Assembly: GCF_021023085.1 (NCBI RefSeq)
Contig: NZ_PGCK01000001.1
Coordinates: 62,001-126,000 of the forward strand
Source of the DNA: Methanooceanicella nereidis
GTDB lineage: Archaea; Halobacteriota; Methanocellia; Methanocellales; Methanocellaceae
Reading direction: 5' to 3'
Length of the DNA stretch: 64,000 nt
The first letter of the stretch is position 1, and each line of letters opens with the position of its first letter. The notes under the pieces are model-generated. The model was given only the letters and a program-made list of their open reading frames with translations. It did no database searches and was not told the DNA's origin. Of the stretch, positions 8,612 to 18,212 are shown one piece after another. The position numbers and the translations under genes were made by a program.

Positions 8612-9637
8612 ATGACAGGGAATGTACTTTCTTATCAGGATTTTAAATGCCGCATGTGCGGCTTATGCTGCAAAAGACAAAAAGTTGTGCTGCTGACGGT
8701 CTATGATATATTTCGCTTATCAGGACATCTGGGCATTAAGCCTGAAGAGTTCTTTAAAAAATATTGCATCAAGTCGGATAAGTTTAACGAGGAAGGAAGG
8801 CTGAGGATCTTTTTAAGGTCTCAAGGCGGATGCCCGTTCCTGAAGGATAATATGTGCTCTATCCATAGCGTCAAGCCCATGGTCTGCTCTCAAAACCCGT
8901 TCTATTATCTGGAGTCGTCGCTTGCCGTTTATAAAGTATTCAGTATCACCCAGGACGAATGCATCATAAGCGAATTGCCATACGATACTATGACGAAGGG
9001 AGATACGGAACGCCTTATAGATCTCGAGATCCTGGTCAACATAACTGACGAATATATGGAAAGGCATAAAAAGTTCAGCGAAGCCACAGCACGGGAATAT
9101 TTTGAAAGGTCCCGGGACGCCATAGCCGATGAAGCCCGGCGAAGCATCACATATGCCACATTGCTGGACCAGTCTATAAGAAGGGAGGACATGTGCAGGA
9201 ACGACCCGTATTACAAGGGCTCTACCGGCATGTACCTTAGCGGCTTCTATAAAATGCACCTTGAAGATGCAGGGAAAGAAAAAGCCGGAAGCGATAAGGT
9301 ATTTGCGTTCCAGCCATCTGCGCTCGGGACCGTTGACGGCCTCGCCACCCTTGTCCTTTTTGACGATGACTATAAGAGCGTCAAAAGGATGTTATCAGGC
9401 GGAGATAACGGCGATATTAGCGTAAAAACCCTTATGCATGAGGATACGGAATACGTGACAATGACGATAAGACCGGCGACAAATGATATTACCATCGTTA
9501 CTTATTATTATATTGATAAGAAAGAAAAGCCGCATATTCAATCGCCACCGGGAGAGATATTGCTTAACATCAGGAACGGTAAAGGGAAAAGTTTCATCTA
9601 CCGGGGCAGAGATAAGGATGGCTGGCTGAAAAAATAA
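8612..9637 (+). CDS. YkgJ-type cysteine cluster (zinc/iron-chelating) protein
   Basis: The N terminus carries the typical CRMCGLCCKRQK motif, followed by GCPFL, NMCSIH and VCSQNPF: the spaced cysteines of the UPF0153/YkgJ (CxxCxxCC) family, thought to bind zinc or an Fe-S cluster. The remaining ~200 residues are unrecognised. ATG 8612 is preceded by AGGGTG; an in-frame ATG at 8585 would add nine residues and cannot be excluded. Proteins of this family are common in methanogens, and their biochemical role is unknown. Confidence 0.75.
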   Translation: MTGNVLSYQDFKCRMCGLCCKRQKVVLLTVYDIFRLSGHLGIKPEEFFKKYCIKSDKFNEEGRLRIFLRSQGGCPFLKDNMCSIHSVKPMVCSQNPFYYLESSLAVYKVFSITQDECIISELPYDTMTKGDTERLIDLEILVNITDEYMERHKKFSEATAREYFERSRDAIADEARRSITYATLLDQSIRREDMCRNDPYYKGSTGMYLSGFYKMHLEDAGKEKAGSDKVFAFQPSALGTVDGLATLVLFDDDYKSVKRMLSGGDNGDISVKTLMHEDTEYVTMTIRPATNDITIVTYYYIDKKEKPHIQSPPGEILLNIRNGKGKSFIYRGRDKDGWLKK

Positions 9638-9667
9638 CAGCATCAATAGATCAGCAGGTAATACGGG

Positions 9668-9934
9668 ATGAAAATAAGATATACGAACCTTGTAGGGCTA
9701 TTATCGCTACTGGGTACGATTATAGGCCTGATATTAGCGGGAACGCTACATGAGAGCAGTTCTTTGTTAGCCGCGCCTTTTGTACTACTGGCGATCGCTT
9801 CTTTCTTTATTTTCTTGAAATTCCTGTACCACTTTTTAAAATACAGCCCCCTGGGAGACATACCAGACGAAGAGGCGAGAGAGGCGTACATGGATCATGA
9901 TGACTTTCCGCCAGAACAGGATAAAAATAAGTAA
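9668..9934 (+). CDS. small two-helix membrane protein
   Basis: 88 residues with two hydrophobic helices (about 8-28 and 34-54) and an acidic C-terminal tail (DEEAREAYMDHDD). ATG start behind GGTAAT. It begins 31 bases after the YkgJ-like gene and is probably co-transcribed. Its 3' end converges on the CPBP-like gene. No family recognised. Confidence 0.55.
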   Translation: MKIRYTNLVGLLSLLGTIIGLILAGTLHESSSLLAAPFVLLAIASFFIFLKFLYHFLKYSPLGDIPDEEAREAYMDHDDFPPEQDKNK

Positions 9935-9944
9935 TGGTCTTTTC

Positions 9945-10865
9945 TTATGCGATAGTGCCGGCTAAGACCGGTAATACTATCAGCGTATAAAAACCCGTAT
10001 GGAACAGGATAGGGCCGATAATGCTGTCATTCTTCACTGTGACCCTGCCCCAGTAGTATCCCAGGCCGGCTGCTGCGACCAGTGCAAAAATCGTTATGAT
10101 CATATCCTGCGTCAGCGTGAAAGCTATAAGCGCCTCAAACACGGCAAAAACCCCTGCCTGGATCACGATGGCCGCATCTTTTTCGACGACATCTAATAGT
10201 CTTGACAACAATAATCCCCTAAACCATATCTCCGCGGATATAGCTCCTGCAGCGCTCAATAATAAGACAGCTATCGCAGTATCCGGGCTTGCCGAAAGGA
10301 AGGATAGCCCCCCGCCATAAAGGAAAAGCTGTGCCGCGATGAATATGACGCCGCATATTAAAAGTCCTGCGACGCCGACCTTAATGCTTTCCAGCATATT
10401 TCCTGCTTTTATGAAGATGTCCGACATGCGGTCCTTTTCAAAAAATAACAACATGGCTATGAGCATCGCCGAAAGCACAAGATATGCAAGATTATAATAC
10501 ATTATTCCCGTTATGCCTTCGAAAGCTGCCGGGCTTAATATTCCGGCCATCTTACCCAGGCTGATGACCAAAGGAGCTGTGGACAGGATAAGGAAAGCGT
10601 CGATCACCTTCGTAAAAGGCTCCATGCGCTTCAATGAAGTGCGTACGGCATATGCCAGTATAGCGAACATTATGAATGAGAATATTTCCAGTATGAGCGA
10701 GTCATCGCCGCCCCCGATAGCGCCGCCGATAAGAAAAAGCAGGTATAGGGAGACCAGCATCGAAGTTATGATCATCTCCGAAGGAACAAAATGGCCTGCT
10801 ATATTCATCCCATAGAAGTCGTCCGGACTTTTTGATTTTCTCCTGCCTTTTACGTAGCCGCTCAT
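9945..10865 (-). CDS. CPBP-like membrane protein with degenerate active site
   Basis: 306 residues with about eight hydrophobic segments. The segment AEIWFRGLLL corresponds to the EExxxR motif of CPBP (Abi/CAAX-processing type) intramembrane proteases. The first glutamate is alanine, the expected FxxxH motif reads FAVFE, and the HxxxN motif reads HTGFY. Two or three of the usual catalytic positions are therefore changed, and the protein may not be a protease. The N-terminal ~35 residues are basic and cytosolic (KGRRKSKSPDD). Start ATG 10865. Confidence 0.65.
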   Translation of the reverse strand: MSGYVKGRRKSKSPDDFYGMNIAGHFVPSEMIITSMLVSLYLLFLIGGAIGGGDDSLILEIFSFIMFAILAYAVRTSLKRMEPFTKVIDAFLILSTAPLVISLGKMAGILSPAAFEGITGIMYYNLAYLVLSAMLIAMLLFFEKDRMSDIFIKAGNMLESIKVGVAGLLICGVIFIAAQLFLYGGGLSFLSASPDTAIAVLLLSAAGAISAEIWFRGLLLSRLLDVVEKDAAIVIQAGVFAVFEALIAFTLTQDMIITIFALVAAAGLGYYWGRVTVKNDSIIGPILFHTGFYTLIVLPVLAGTIA

Positions 10866-10973
10866 ATTTCTTCATGAATGCTATGCCTTATAAAAAGCTT
10901 TACGGATGAAAAGTGGCAAGGAGCCCGGAATGGATTAAAATCAAAATATAATAAAAAAGAAAGGTGGATGTTA

Positions 10974-13802
10974 TTAATCCACCTTGAGCTTGCTAACCTC
11001 TGCCTTAAGCTCGTCAGCGATCTTGCTGAGCTGCTGGGACATGTTAGCGATCTCTTCCATCGTCGCCGTGCTCTCTTCAGCAGATGCGGACACTTCCTCG
11101 GTAGATGAGGCGCTCTCTTCTACGACAGCGCTTATCTGCTCTATGGACTTGACTACCTCTAACGTGTCGCGTACCTGCTTCTCAGTGGCTGTGGATACGC
11201 CGTGCGCAATGGTCGCGGTCTCATTTATGAGATAGGATATCTCTTCAATGGACTTCAAGGCCTTGGCGACCACGTCGCTTCCGGAGGACACTTCATCAGT
11301 GCCGCGATCCATCGATTCTACAGCCATGTCCGTCCTTTCCTTGATCTGGTTGACAAGATCGGATATCTGTTCGGTCGACTTTGCGGCCTCTTCGGCCAGT
11401 TTCCTGACCTCCTCTGCAACTACGGCGAAGCCTCTTCCGGCCTCTCCTGCCCTGGCTGCCTCAATGGCCGCGTTCAGTGCGAGCAGATTAGTCTGGCTTG
11501 CTATCGATGTGATGACATCCACTATCTTTCCGATCTGCTTGGACTTCTCGCCAAGGTCCTTGACGATCTCTGCAGAGCCGTTCACTGACTTCTGGATATC
11601 GGACATCTTCGAGATAGCCACGTTAGCGGCTTCTCCGCCGGCACGGCTGGTCTCGGACGCTGCCTGAAGAGCTTCTGAAGCCTTTTTAGACGAGTCTGAC
11701 ATATTAGACGATTCAGTGGATATGCCCCTGATCAGGCGACTGATCTCATCCACCTGCTGCGCCTGGCTCTGGCTTCCGCTTGCTATCTGCTGTATGCTTT
11801 CGGATATCTGCCTGGAGGACGTCATCGCCTGGTTCGTCGAGGAAGACACCTGCTGTGAAGCTTTTGCGACACGGTCAGCTATCTCGTTAGCCTTTACGAT
11901 TATGGCGTTAAGGTTAGCCTGAGCATCTTTCTCCTTTGTGATGTCGCGGGCGATAATGCTGAGACCGGTAGTGTTGCCGTTGGCATCCTTAATGATCGTG
12001 CCGTTAATGAGCACTGGCAGGTATTTGCCGTTCCTTAGCGATATTGAGTCATCAAGGCCGAGAATGTCCATGCCGGTCCTGAGAGCGTCAATTAGCTTGC
12101 CGCCATTCTTCTCCAGCTTTGTAATATCGGTCAACCGCTTTCCGGCCATTTCGGAAGCCGAGTAACCTATATAGTTCTGGGCAGGCTCGTTGGTATATGT
12201 TATATTGCCATCTTTGCTGATCACAACATGTATGTCCTTGATGCTCTTGAGAATAGCCTCGCTGTAGGTGGCTTTCTCCCTTGCCTCTTTCTCTGCCTTT
12301 TCGATCTTGACCTTGGCGAGCTTTGACTCGGTGATGTCCTGAAGCAGCTCCATTCCACCCACGGTCTTACCATGCTGGTCCTTTACAGCTGTCGCATCGC
12401 ATGAGAAGTCGATGACCTTTCCGCCCCTTAGAGTTATATTACCCTCGGCTCCCTTCAGGTCGCCCTCGCGCCATGCACGTTTCAGCATACACTGCTCTGT
12501 ATGGCACACAGGCGTGTTGAATACGTCCTTACATTGCTTGCCGATAACATCTTCGCGGCTGAATCCGGTCATCTCGCTGCAGGCATCGTTAAAGTACGTG
12601 ATCTTGCGGTCCATGTCCGTGACGAACATCGGCGTCCTGATACCTTTCAGGATAGATTCGTTAAAGGCGATCTTTTCCTTGATGTTGGCTACCATCTTCT
12701 TTACAGCATCGGTAAGTTCGCCTACTTCGCCGCCTTTTGCCCCTGTCTCGACAGGAGTATCGAGATTGCCTTCCGCGACACTGTTCGCTACTACGACAAG
12801 CTTATTGATCGGCCTGGTGACACGGTTCACTATCAAGAACCCGACAAGGACTGCGATAATGGATATTACAGCGCCTATCATAAGCGACTGCATGGTCATG
12901 TTGTTCAGCTGTGCAAGGCCGGGGCCGATGTCGTAGCCGACGAAGAGCATTCCCACGGTCTTGCCATCCGCGTTCTTTAAAGGCTCGTAGTGGACATAAA
13001 GCTGCAAGCCGTTTACGGTGATTATGTCCTCGAACTTTTGGCCGTTAGTTATAACGGTGGACACGACCTGTTCGCTTGCCTTTGTACCGATGATCCTCTC
13101 CCCTTTATCATTCTTTAGAGTGGTCGATACGCGGGTGTCTCCCTGGAAAACAGTACAGTATGAACCGCTGTGGCCCGAGACGTAGTCTACTACCGAGAAC
13201 TCGTTGTTTAATATCTGCGCCGTGTAGACCGAACCGATGATAATGCCGTTTTCATCCTTTACCGGCAGGCAATTGATCATCGCAAGACCGTCCGAGGTCT
13301 TAGTCGCTGATATCATGTTCTCCAGATTGTTCGCCCTGATCGATTCGGCAGGGATCAGGTCAGTCACTGCGTACTCTTTACCGCTAAGTGCCCCGAGTAT
13401 ATGAGAGTTTGAAGTGACGTCACCGTGATTGGTTGACGCTGACCTTGCCATTACTACTGCTTTTTCATCCGTTATAGTGATAACATGCATGTATGAGTTC
13501 TTTTTAGAATACTCGTCTATCAATTGCTTTAATGTCGTCGCATCATCATTCTTTAAAGCATTGACTATTCTCGGATCGTTCCCGATCTTTACGGAGGAAA
13601 TAGTGGCGCGGTCCAGCTGGGACTTATAGGCCTGTTCGGCCATGACGTATGCGTCGTCCGTCTTATCCTTAAAGTTCGCATACTTATCCGCGCTGATCGT
13701 ACTGTTCGTGTTATAGCTTAATACTATTACAGGTACTATAGCTACAATCAATACAAGTGCTAATAATTGTATAGAGATACTTCTGAAGTCCAGTTTTTTC
13801 AA
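10974..13802 (-). CDS. methyl-accepting chemotaxis protein: Cache, HAMP, two PAS, MCP signalling domain
   Basis: A 942-residue transmembrane receptor. TM1 is at about 10-29, an extracytoplasmic Cache-type sensor at about 35-300, TM2 at about 305-325 and HAMP at about 327-380. PAS1 (about 385-495) contains the Cys-containing stretch [13 protein letters not shown] and may bind a cofactor. PAS2 lies at about 515-635. A long coiled-coil signalling domain follows, with its conserved hairpin tip [19 protein letters not shown]. It would control CheA through a CheW. The nearest CheW domain in the window is the CheW-CheC fusion at 19063; no CheA is visible. The gene is monocistronic, with a ~300-base AT-rich upstream gap. 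Confidence 0.95.
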   Translation of the reverse strand: MKKLDFRSISIQLLALVLIVAIVPVIVLSYNTNSTISADKYANFKDKTDDAYVMAEQAYKSQLDRATISSVKIGNDPRIVNALKNDDATTLKQLIDEYSKKNSYMHVITITDEKAVVMARSASTNHGDVTSNSHILGALSGKEYAVTDLIPAESIRANNLENMISATKTSDGLAMINCLPVKDENGIIIGSVYTAQILNNEFSVVDYVSGHSGSYCTVFQGDTRVSTTLKNDKGERIIGTKASEQVVSTVITNGQKFEDIITVNGLQLYVHYEPLKNADGKTVGMLFVGYDIGPGLAQLNNMTMQSLMIGAVISIIAVLVGFLIVNRVTRPINKLVVVANSVAEGNLDTPVETGAKGGEVGELTDAVKKMVANIKEKIAFNESILKGIRTPMFVTDMDRKITYFNDACSEMTGFSREDVIGKQCKDVFNTPVCHTEQCMLKRAWREGDLKGAEGNITLRGGKVIDFSCDATAVKDQHGKTVGGMELLQDITESKLAKVKIEKAEKEAREKATYSEAILKSIKDIHVVISKDGNITYTNEPAQNYIGYSASEMAGKRLTDITKLEKNGGKLIDALRTGMDILGLDDSISLRNGKYLPVLINGTIIKDANGNTTGLSIIARDITKEKDAQANLNAIIVKANEIADRVAKASQQVSSSTNQAMTSSRQISESIQQIASGSQSQAQQVDEISRLIRGISTESSNMSDSSKKASEALQAASETSRAGGEAANVAISKMSDIQKSVNGSAEIVKDLGEKSKQIGKIVDVITSIASQTNLLALNAAIEAARAGEAGRGFAVVAEEVRKLAEEAAKSTEQISDLVNQIKERTDMAVESMDRGTDEVSSGSDVVAKALKSIEEISYLINETATIAHGVSTATEKQVRDTLEVVKSIEQISAVVEESASSTEEVSASAEESTATMEEIANMSQQLSKIADELKAEVSKLKVD

Positions 13803-14102
13803 CGAGGAAACCCTCCTAGAGTAACCGTTATAATACGAAAAAATAGAAATGAGATTAAATATAATTTTTGTACATATTATGAAAATTAATAATTGAAGTT
13901 AAAAATTCGTAATGACAGATTGATAAGTGGTTAATATATCAGTATAAAGTCATTCGCATATCGTGAAATCATTAAAGAATATCACATATCACGATCGAAA
14001 CTTGCTTAAAAACTGGTAAAATGACTTTTACAACACTATCGTATCATTCATGATAAAAAACCGAAAAGTATATTGAAAGAGTTATTGAATATTTTAAAAA
14101 TC
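13803..14102. other. AT-rich divergent intergenic region
   Basis: This gap between the divergent receptor and HAD-hydrolase genes is AT-rich and probably holds both promoters. No ORF, repeat or RNA gene was recognised. Confidence 0.5.
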
Positions 14103-14729
14103 ATGTCACGCATTAAAGGCCTCATTTTCGATCTTGACGGCACCATTATCGATAATGACGAAAGGTACATGGAGCTTATGCTGTCCCGCGTCGGCAAGGA
14201 GCTGGGCCGCAGCCTGACTCTTGACCATGCAAGGCAGCTATGGTACTCCATGAACGCCGTATCAAGGGACGAGGTAATATCAAGATGGGGCCTTGACCCT
14301 GACGAGTTCTGGGCGATCTTTAACACATTTGAAAACTTGCAGGAAAAGCTGAACAGTACCTATCTTCATAAGGACGCCCCTTTTCTTAAAAGTATAGACT
14401 TGCCTAAGAGCATAGTCACTCACACCACATATGATCACACGGATAATCTTTTAAAGCTCGTAGGCATGAGGGACCTTTTCAACCCGATAATCTCCTGTAC
14501 CGAAGACCTGGGATTTAAGCCGTCCCCGCTCCCCCTTATACATTGTGTCGTAAACATGAAGCTAACCGTTGACGAGGTCATATTCGTCGGCGACACCATC
14601 TCCGATATGCTCGCTGCCAAAGACGCAGGTATAAAAAGCGTTTACATAAACCGATTCAAAAGGCCGATAGACTACAAGCCAGACTATGAGATAGATAGCC
14701 TGGAAAAGATAGCGGAAATAATAAAATAG
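14103..14729 (+). CDS. HAD-superfamily hydrolase (phosphoglycolate phosphatase-like)
   Basis: Starting at ATG 14103 the protein begins MSRIKGLIFDLDGT, with the nucleophile and acid/base aspartates of HAD motif I (DxDGT) near residues 10-12. Motif II threonine is in IVTHTTYDH, motif III lysine in GFKPSPLP, and motif IV acidic residues in FVGDTISDM. A helical cap domain lies between motifs I and II. About 208 residues is normal for Gph-like phosphatases. An upstream in-frame TTG (14073) would add ten residues with no ribosome-binding support. The substrate is unknown. The gene is followed by a structured repeat. Confidence 0.88.
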   Translation: MSRIKGLIFDLDGTIIDNDERYMELMLSRVGKELGRSLTLDHARQLWYSMNAVSRDEVISRWGLDPDEFWAIFNTFENLQEKLNSTYLHKDAPFLKSIDLPKSIVTHTTYDHTDNLLKLVGMRDLFNPIISCTEDLGFKPSPLPLIHCVVNMKLTVDEVIFVGDTISDMLAAKDAGIKSVYINRFKRPIDYKPDYEIDSLEKIAEIIK

Positions 14730-14788
14730 CGCTATTTACAGATCAAGACTTTTTTCAATTGAATTTATTAATAATCTTTATAGCTTCA

Positions 14789-15018
14789 GCCGCGTTCGGC
14801 GAGATGTTTAGGGTTTGCCCGCAGCGAGCGAACGAAGTGAGCGAGCGAAGGGATGCGTAGATGGCAGGGTAATGAGCGCGGCGTCAGTCCGCGCTGCTTA
14901 GGGCTTGCGAGCAGAACTCGGCGAAGCCGGAGTTCTGCGGGGTGCAAGCCCGGCCCTGACATCGAAGCACCCTAAACACCGAGTAGCGAGGCCAAAAGGC
15001 CGAGCGTCGAACCGCGTG
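14789..15018 (+). ncRNA. candidate structured RNA, copy 1 of a dispersed ~230 nt element
   Basis: GC-rich block between the HAD gene and the SRP RNA gene, about 230 nt, with a second copy at 34801-35025. Complementary segments form a multi-branched fold: 14791-14798 with 15008-15016, 14805-14814 with 14969-14978, 14860-14869 with 14954-14963 (one mismatch), 14875-14881 with 14889-14895 (loop CGTCAGT), 14901-14908 with 14944-14951, and 14911-14919 with 14930-14938. The two copies differ at paired positions so that pairing is kept. The plus strand is favoured because internal loops are tandem G-A pairs (GCGAGC...GCGAGC). No ORF. Function unknown. Confidence 0.7.
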
Positions 15019-15131
15019 AAAAAATAAAGAAGGGACTACTAGATATAACTAGCAGGGAACAACCAAAAACAAAAACAACAAAATAATCAAGATCCAGAGC
15101 ATGAAAACAAAATCAAGAATATAATATCAAG

Positions 15132-15444
15132 CGGCGAACACACCATCGGTCGACGCTCTACCACATGGAAGTTATCTTACTCCTGTCCTCCAATCCGCTA
15201 CCCCACAAGCGTTAGTTGTTCACGGTAAGCATGCTCCCTTCCGGGCCTGTGCCGGTTTCCGCAATTAAGCCAGGCCACATGCTCTCCAGCATGAGGACTT
15301 GACACCGCCAACCCAGCAGGACGGATCTTCACAGTCGAGAAATAAGGCCTCCATACAATAGAAACGCCTTCTTCAGGCTTCGTCCCTCGCATACCGACGA
15401 TTTCGAGTTACAGGTAACGCCGAGTCACCCAGACTAGTTCGCCA
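15132..15444 (-). ncRNA. ffs: SRP RNA (archaeal 7S RNA)
   Basis: Read on the minus strand, the sequence has the hallmarks of archaeal 7S RNA. The 5' domain matches the family (GACTCGGCGTTACCTGTAAC, then GTCGGTATGCGAGG). Helix 6 is CATGCT-GGAG-AGCATG, with the GNAR loop that binds SRP19. Helix 8 reads GGAAACCGG followed by CAGGCCCGGAAGGGAGCA, the SRP54-binding symmetric and asymmetric loops with a GGAA tetraloop. The ends pair as helix 1: GGCGAAC (15437-15443) with GTTCGCC (15133-15139). About 313 nt is the usual length. Ends were set from helix 1 and may be off by a few bases. Confidence 0.93.
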
Positions 15445-15516
15445 AAATGATTAATTAATTATCCATGTGCAATAAACTTTTTGGACAATGACACGAATAT
15501 TAGTACTGGTGATATC

Positions 15517-15762
15517 ATGATAGAAGAACTGGTAGGGTACGTCAGCAGCAACATAAAAAGGAAACAGATAATCGACGTACTGGAAAAGAACGGAAGCGAT
15601 ACGGCCGACCATCTCGCCAAGGTAACCAGGATACCGAGGATCTCGCTGGAGAAGATGCTGGACGAGATGATCGAGAGGGACATGATCAAAAAGGACAATG
15701 AAAAATATTCCTTGACCGAGACGGGAGACCAGGTCGTTAACGTTACCAGGTCCCTAAAATAA
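15517..15762 (+). CDS. small winged-helix domain protein
   Basis: 81 residues from ATG 15517, preceded by GGTGAT. The pattern helix-helix-turn-helix (RKQIIDVLEKNGSDTADHLA, TRIPRISLEKMLDEMIERDMI) followed by a short wing (YSLTETGDQVV) is typical of archaeal MarR/ArsR-like winged helices. The LTETG wing ending is a common feature. It is likely a DNA-binding regulator with unknown targets. A TTG at 15481 opens the frame earlier but lacks a ribosome-binding site. Confidence 0.75.
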   Translation: MIEELVGYVSSNIKRKQIIDVLEKNGSDTADHLAKVTRIPRISLEKMLDEMIERDMIKKDNEKYSLTETGDQVVNVTRSLK

Positions 15763-15957
15763 ATTTTTTTAATTACCGGATTATGAATATTAAGGCCATA
15801 CAGGCTGGATAATGATATTATCCCATATTTTTCGTTTTATACTCAGACGCAGATTTTAGCAGGAAAGTTAATTCGTCCGAAAATTTATTTATATGGCCTT
15901 GATGTACGTGCATGGATATAAAAAATGCCCTGCCATAATCCATTCGTTCTTCACAAG

Positions 15958-15967
15958 TTTTATATAC
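15958..15967 (+). promoter_or_regulatory. TATA box for the MC1 gene
   Basis: The sequence TTTATATAC lies about 60-70 bases before the MC1 start codon, which fits an archaeal TATA box with a leader of about 35-45 nt. It is followed by a strong GGGAGGT ribosome-binding site directly upstream of ATG 16028. Confidence 0.6.
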
Positions 15968-16027
15968 ATTGATTTTGTATCTAACCCAGTACGTTGTACA
16001 TCCAAGTACTACAGGGAGGTAAAAATA

Positions 16028-16351
16028 ATGGTGACAAGAGAAAAGAAGAACTATGGCCTGTTAAATGAGAAGGGTGAGGAGATCGGTACCTTTACAGGAG
16101 CGCAGCCAAGGGACGCAGCATTAAAGGTCGCCGGAAGAGGCGTCAAGAAGATCATTCTCAGGGAAAAGGGCACCAAGAAGCTCCATTTCTTCATCGGAGA
16201 GAGAAAGAATGTCCCAAGACCGGCAAATTCACCTTCATGGTTACCTGAAAAGATCTGGAAATCAAATGTCAAGAAAGTCGGGATAAAGCACATGGAGTAC
16301 AATGAGCTCGCAAGGAACGAAAAAGAAATTTTCAAGTTCCCCAAAGAGTAA
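16028..16351 (+). CDS. MC1 family non-histone chromosomal protein
   Basis: A 107-residue basic protein matching the Methanosarcina MC1 family along its length: EKKNYGLLNEKGEEIGTF, then PRDAALKVAGRG, ILREKGTKKLHFF, and a C-terminal VKKVGIKHMEY. MC1 binds and sharply bends double-stranded DNA and is an abundant chromosome-packaging protein in Methanosarcinales-type methanogens and haloarchaea. The start is ATG 16028 behind GGGAGGT; the frame extends upstream but without support. A TATA box at 15958 and a terminator-like hairpin after the gene suggest a strong monocistronic unit. Confidence 0.95.
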   Translation: MVTREKKNYGLLNEKGEEIGTFTGAQPRDAALKVAGRGVKKIILREKGTKKLHFFIGERKNVPRPANSPSWLPEKIWKSNVKKVGIKHMEYNELARNEKEIFKFPKE

Positions 16352-16378
16352 GTCGTTTTTATAAGGTATGAGCTCTGT

Positions 16379-16432
16379 CAGAGGAACAAAACCTGTTATG
16401 TGTTCTCTGGCCGATCAATTTTTATTCTTTTT
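16379..16432 (+). terminator. terminator-like hairpin after MC1
   Basis: CAGAGGAAC (16379-16387) pairs with GTTCTCTG (16402-16409) apart from one bulged G, and a T-rich tract (16419-16432) follows. Its position 28 bases after the MC1 stop suits termination of a highly expressed gene. Confidence 0.5.
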
Positions 16433-16670
16433 GAAAAATGTCCTACTATCATACTAAATTTATGTCTGATGGCCTGTTATCGATATTAAAAGATCATCCG
16501 GCGATCACGGTTGACTTATCAAATGATAGATCCTGCCGGTAACATTAGAAGACCATTTTATATAAATAAATGATTCAATATAACAATATTGACATCGACA
16601 GGTAGTCTTATAACCATCCGGAAAACGGAAGAAGTCCTCAGAAATAAAATATCTTAAAGGTGAAAGAGTA
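16433..16670. other. intergenic leader of the sulfur-enzyme gene
   Basis: No gene seen. It includes a TATA-like TTTATATAAA near 16556-16565 and the ribosome-binding AAAGGTGA shortly before ATG 16671. Confidence 0.45.
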
Positions 16671-18044
16671 ATGTTCCTAAAACAATTTTTTGTGGAAGGG
16701 CTCGGACAATCATCATATATGCTCGGCACGGACGGCATATGCGCGATCATCGACCCGGAGCGCGATATAGACGAGTATCTCCGGGCGGCAAAGACGAACG
16801 GATTTAAGATAGCCCACATTTTCGAGACACACCTGCACGCTGATTTTGTTTCCGGGCACATAGACCTTTCAAGAAAGACGGGAGCAAAGATATATGCGCC
16901 GGCATCGGCAAACGTCAAGTATGATCATGTTCCGCTGAAAGAAGGAGACGTTGTGAGTATGGGGGCGCTGGACATCAAAGTAATAGAATCCCCGGGACAC
17001 ACCCCGGAGATGATAAACCTGATCGTAAGCGACAAAGAGCGCTCGGACGATCCCTATATAGTTTTCACCGGAGATACCCTGTTCGTCGGCGATGTGGGAA
17101 GGCCTGACCTGTTCGGCGAAGAAATGGCGAATAAGCTGACATGGTCGCTTTATGACAGCCTTTACAATAAGCTGGGAAAATTGCCGGACTGGGCGGAGAT
17201 ATATCCCGCCCACGGTGCCGGCTCGCTATGCGGTAAGAATATCGGCTCGAAGCGATGGTCAACGATAGGCTATGAAAAACGCAATAATCCGGCGATGATG
17301 CATGGATCATTTGAAGAGTTCAAGCATTTTATCCTCGAAGACATGCCGGAGGCACCATCATATTTCTTCAGGACTTCCGAGGTGAATAGAGAAGGGCCTA
17401 AACCGCTGGACACCCTGCCCGGAAAGAAGCCTCTCAGCCCGGGGGAAGTGGAAGAGCTGATAGCCGCAGGCGCCGTCGTTCTAGACACGAGAAGTATCGA
17501 CGCCTTCGCCGGAAGCCACATTAAAGGAGCAATAAATATAGGCATAGCGCCCGCATTCTCAACATGGGCAGGTAATTTCATCCCTTATGATAAGCCCGTA
17601 GTGCTGGTCTTAGAACAAAAAGAGGAGCTTGATAAGGTCGTAAAAATGCTGATCCGCGTGGGGCTGGACAATATTGCAGGCTATCTTGGCGGAGGCATGA
17701 CAGCATGGCATGATAAAGGTATGGAAGAGTCACGTTTTGATCTGCTGACGGTCGACATGCTTAAGACGGAACTTATGGAGAAAGGAGGGCTCAAGGTCGT
17801 CGACGTGAGAACTCCCGCCGAGTGGGACTCAGGCCATATCAAAGATGCCATACACCTGCAGATCATGAGCATCGAGAAGAACCTCGATAAGCTGGATAAG
17901 GACGAGAACTATGCAGTAGTATGCGGAAGCGGATACAGGGGGAGCATAGCTGCCAGCATACTGGCCGGGAAAGGCTTCGGGAAAATGAGTAATGTTGCCG
18001 GAGGAATGAGAGCCTGGAAAGCGAAAGGATATCCCACAGTGTAA
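16671..18044 (+). CDS. metallo-beta-lactamase fold hydrolase with two rhodanese domains (persulfide dioxygenase-like)
   Basis: 457 residues. Residues ~1-235 form an MBL domain of the ETHE1/glyoxalase II group, with THLHADFVSGH at 53-63 and later SPGHTPE and FTGDTLFVGDVGRPDL. Two rhodanese domains follow (about 256-350 and 365-455). The first lacks the catalytic cysteine (the position reads VLVLEQKEE); the second has it in VVCGSGYRGS. Related proteins oxidise glutathione or other persulfides, or transfer sulfane sulfur; here the thiol carrier is unknown. ATG start behind AAAGGTGA. The gene stands alone and is followed by a palindromic repeat. Confidence 0.9.
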   Translation: MFLKQFFVEGLGQSSYMLGTDGICAIIDPERDIDEYLRAAKTNGFKIAHIFETHLHADFVSGHIDLSRKTGAKIYAPASANVKYDHVPLKEGDVVSMGALDIKVIESPGHTPEMINLIVSDKERSDDPYIVFTGDTLFVGDVGRPDLFGEEMANKLTWSLYDSLYNKLGKLPDWAEIYPAHGAGSLCGKNIGSKRWSTIGYEKRNNPAMMHGSFEEFKHFILEDMPEAPSYFFRTSEVNREGPKPLDTLPGKKPLSPGEVEELIAAGAVVLDTRSIDAFAGSHIKGAINIGIAPAFSTWAGNFIPYDKPVVLVLEQKEELDKVVKMLIRVGLDNIAGYLGGGMTAWHDKGMEESRFDLLTVDMLKTELMEKGGLKVVDVRTPAEWDSGHIKDAIHLQIMSIEKNLDKLDKDENYAVVCGSGYRGSIAASILAGKGFGKMSNVAGGMRAWKAKGYPTV

Positions 18045-18212
18045 GATATAAAACATATTTTAGATCACAAGTATACACTGGCGGCCGATGACCATCACTA
18101 CAAAGGAACACTAAACTGCTTACCACGAAATCCTTGATGAGCGGGGTCTTGCTCAAGTTTTAAGAATTAAAAATGTCTCTTACTAAATGGTCTTTGAGAT
18201 GAAGTTTTTATG

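Noticed and set aside
15198-15392. Minus-strand 64-codon ORF
   Set aside because: Lies wholly within the SRP RNA gene, whose structural signatures are clear.
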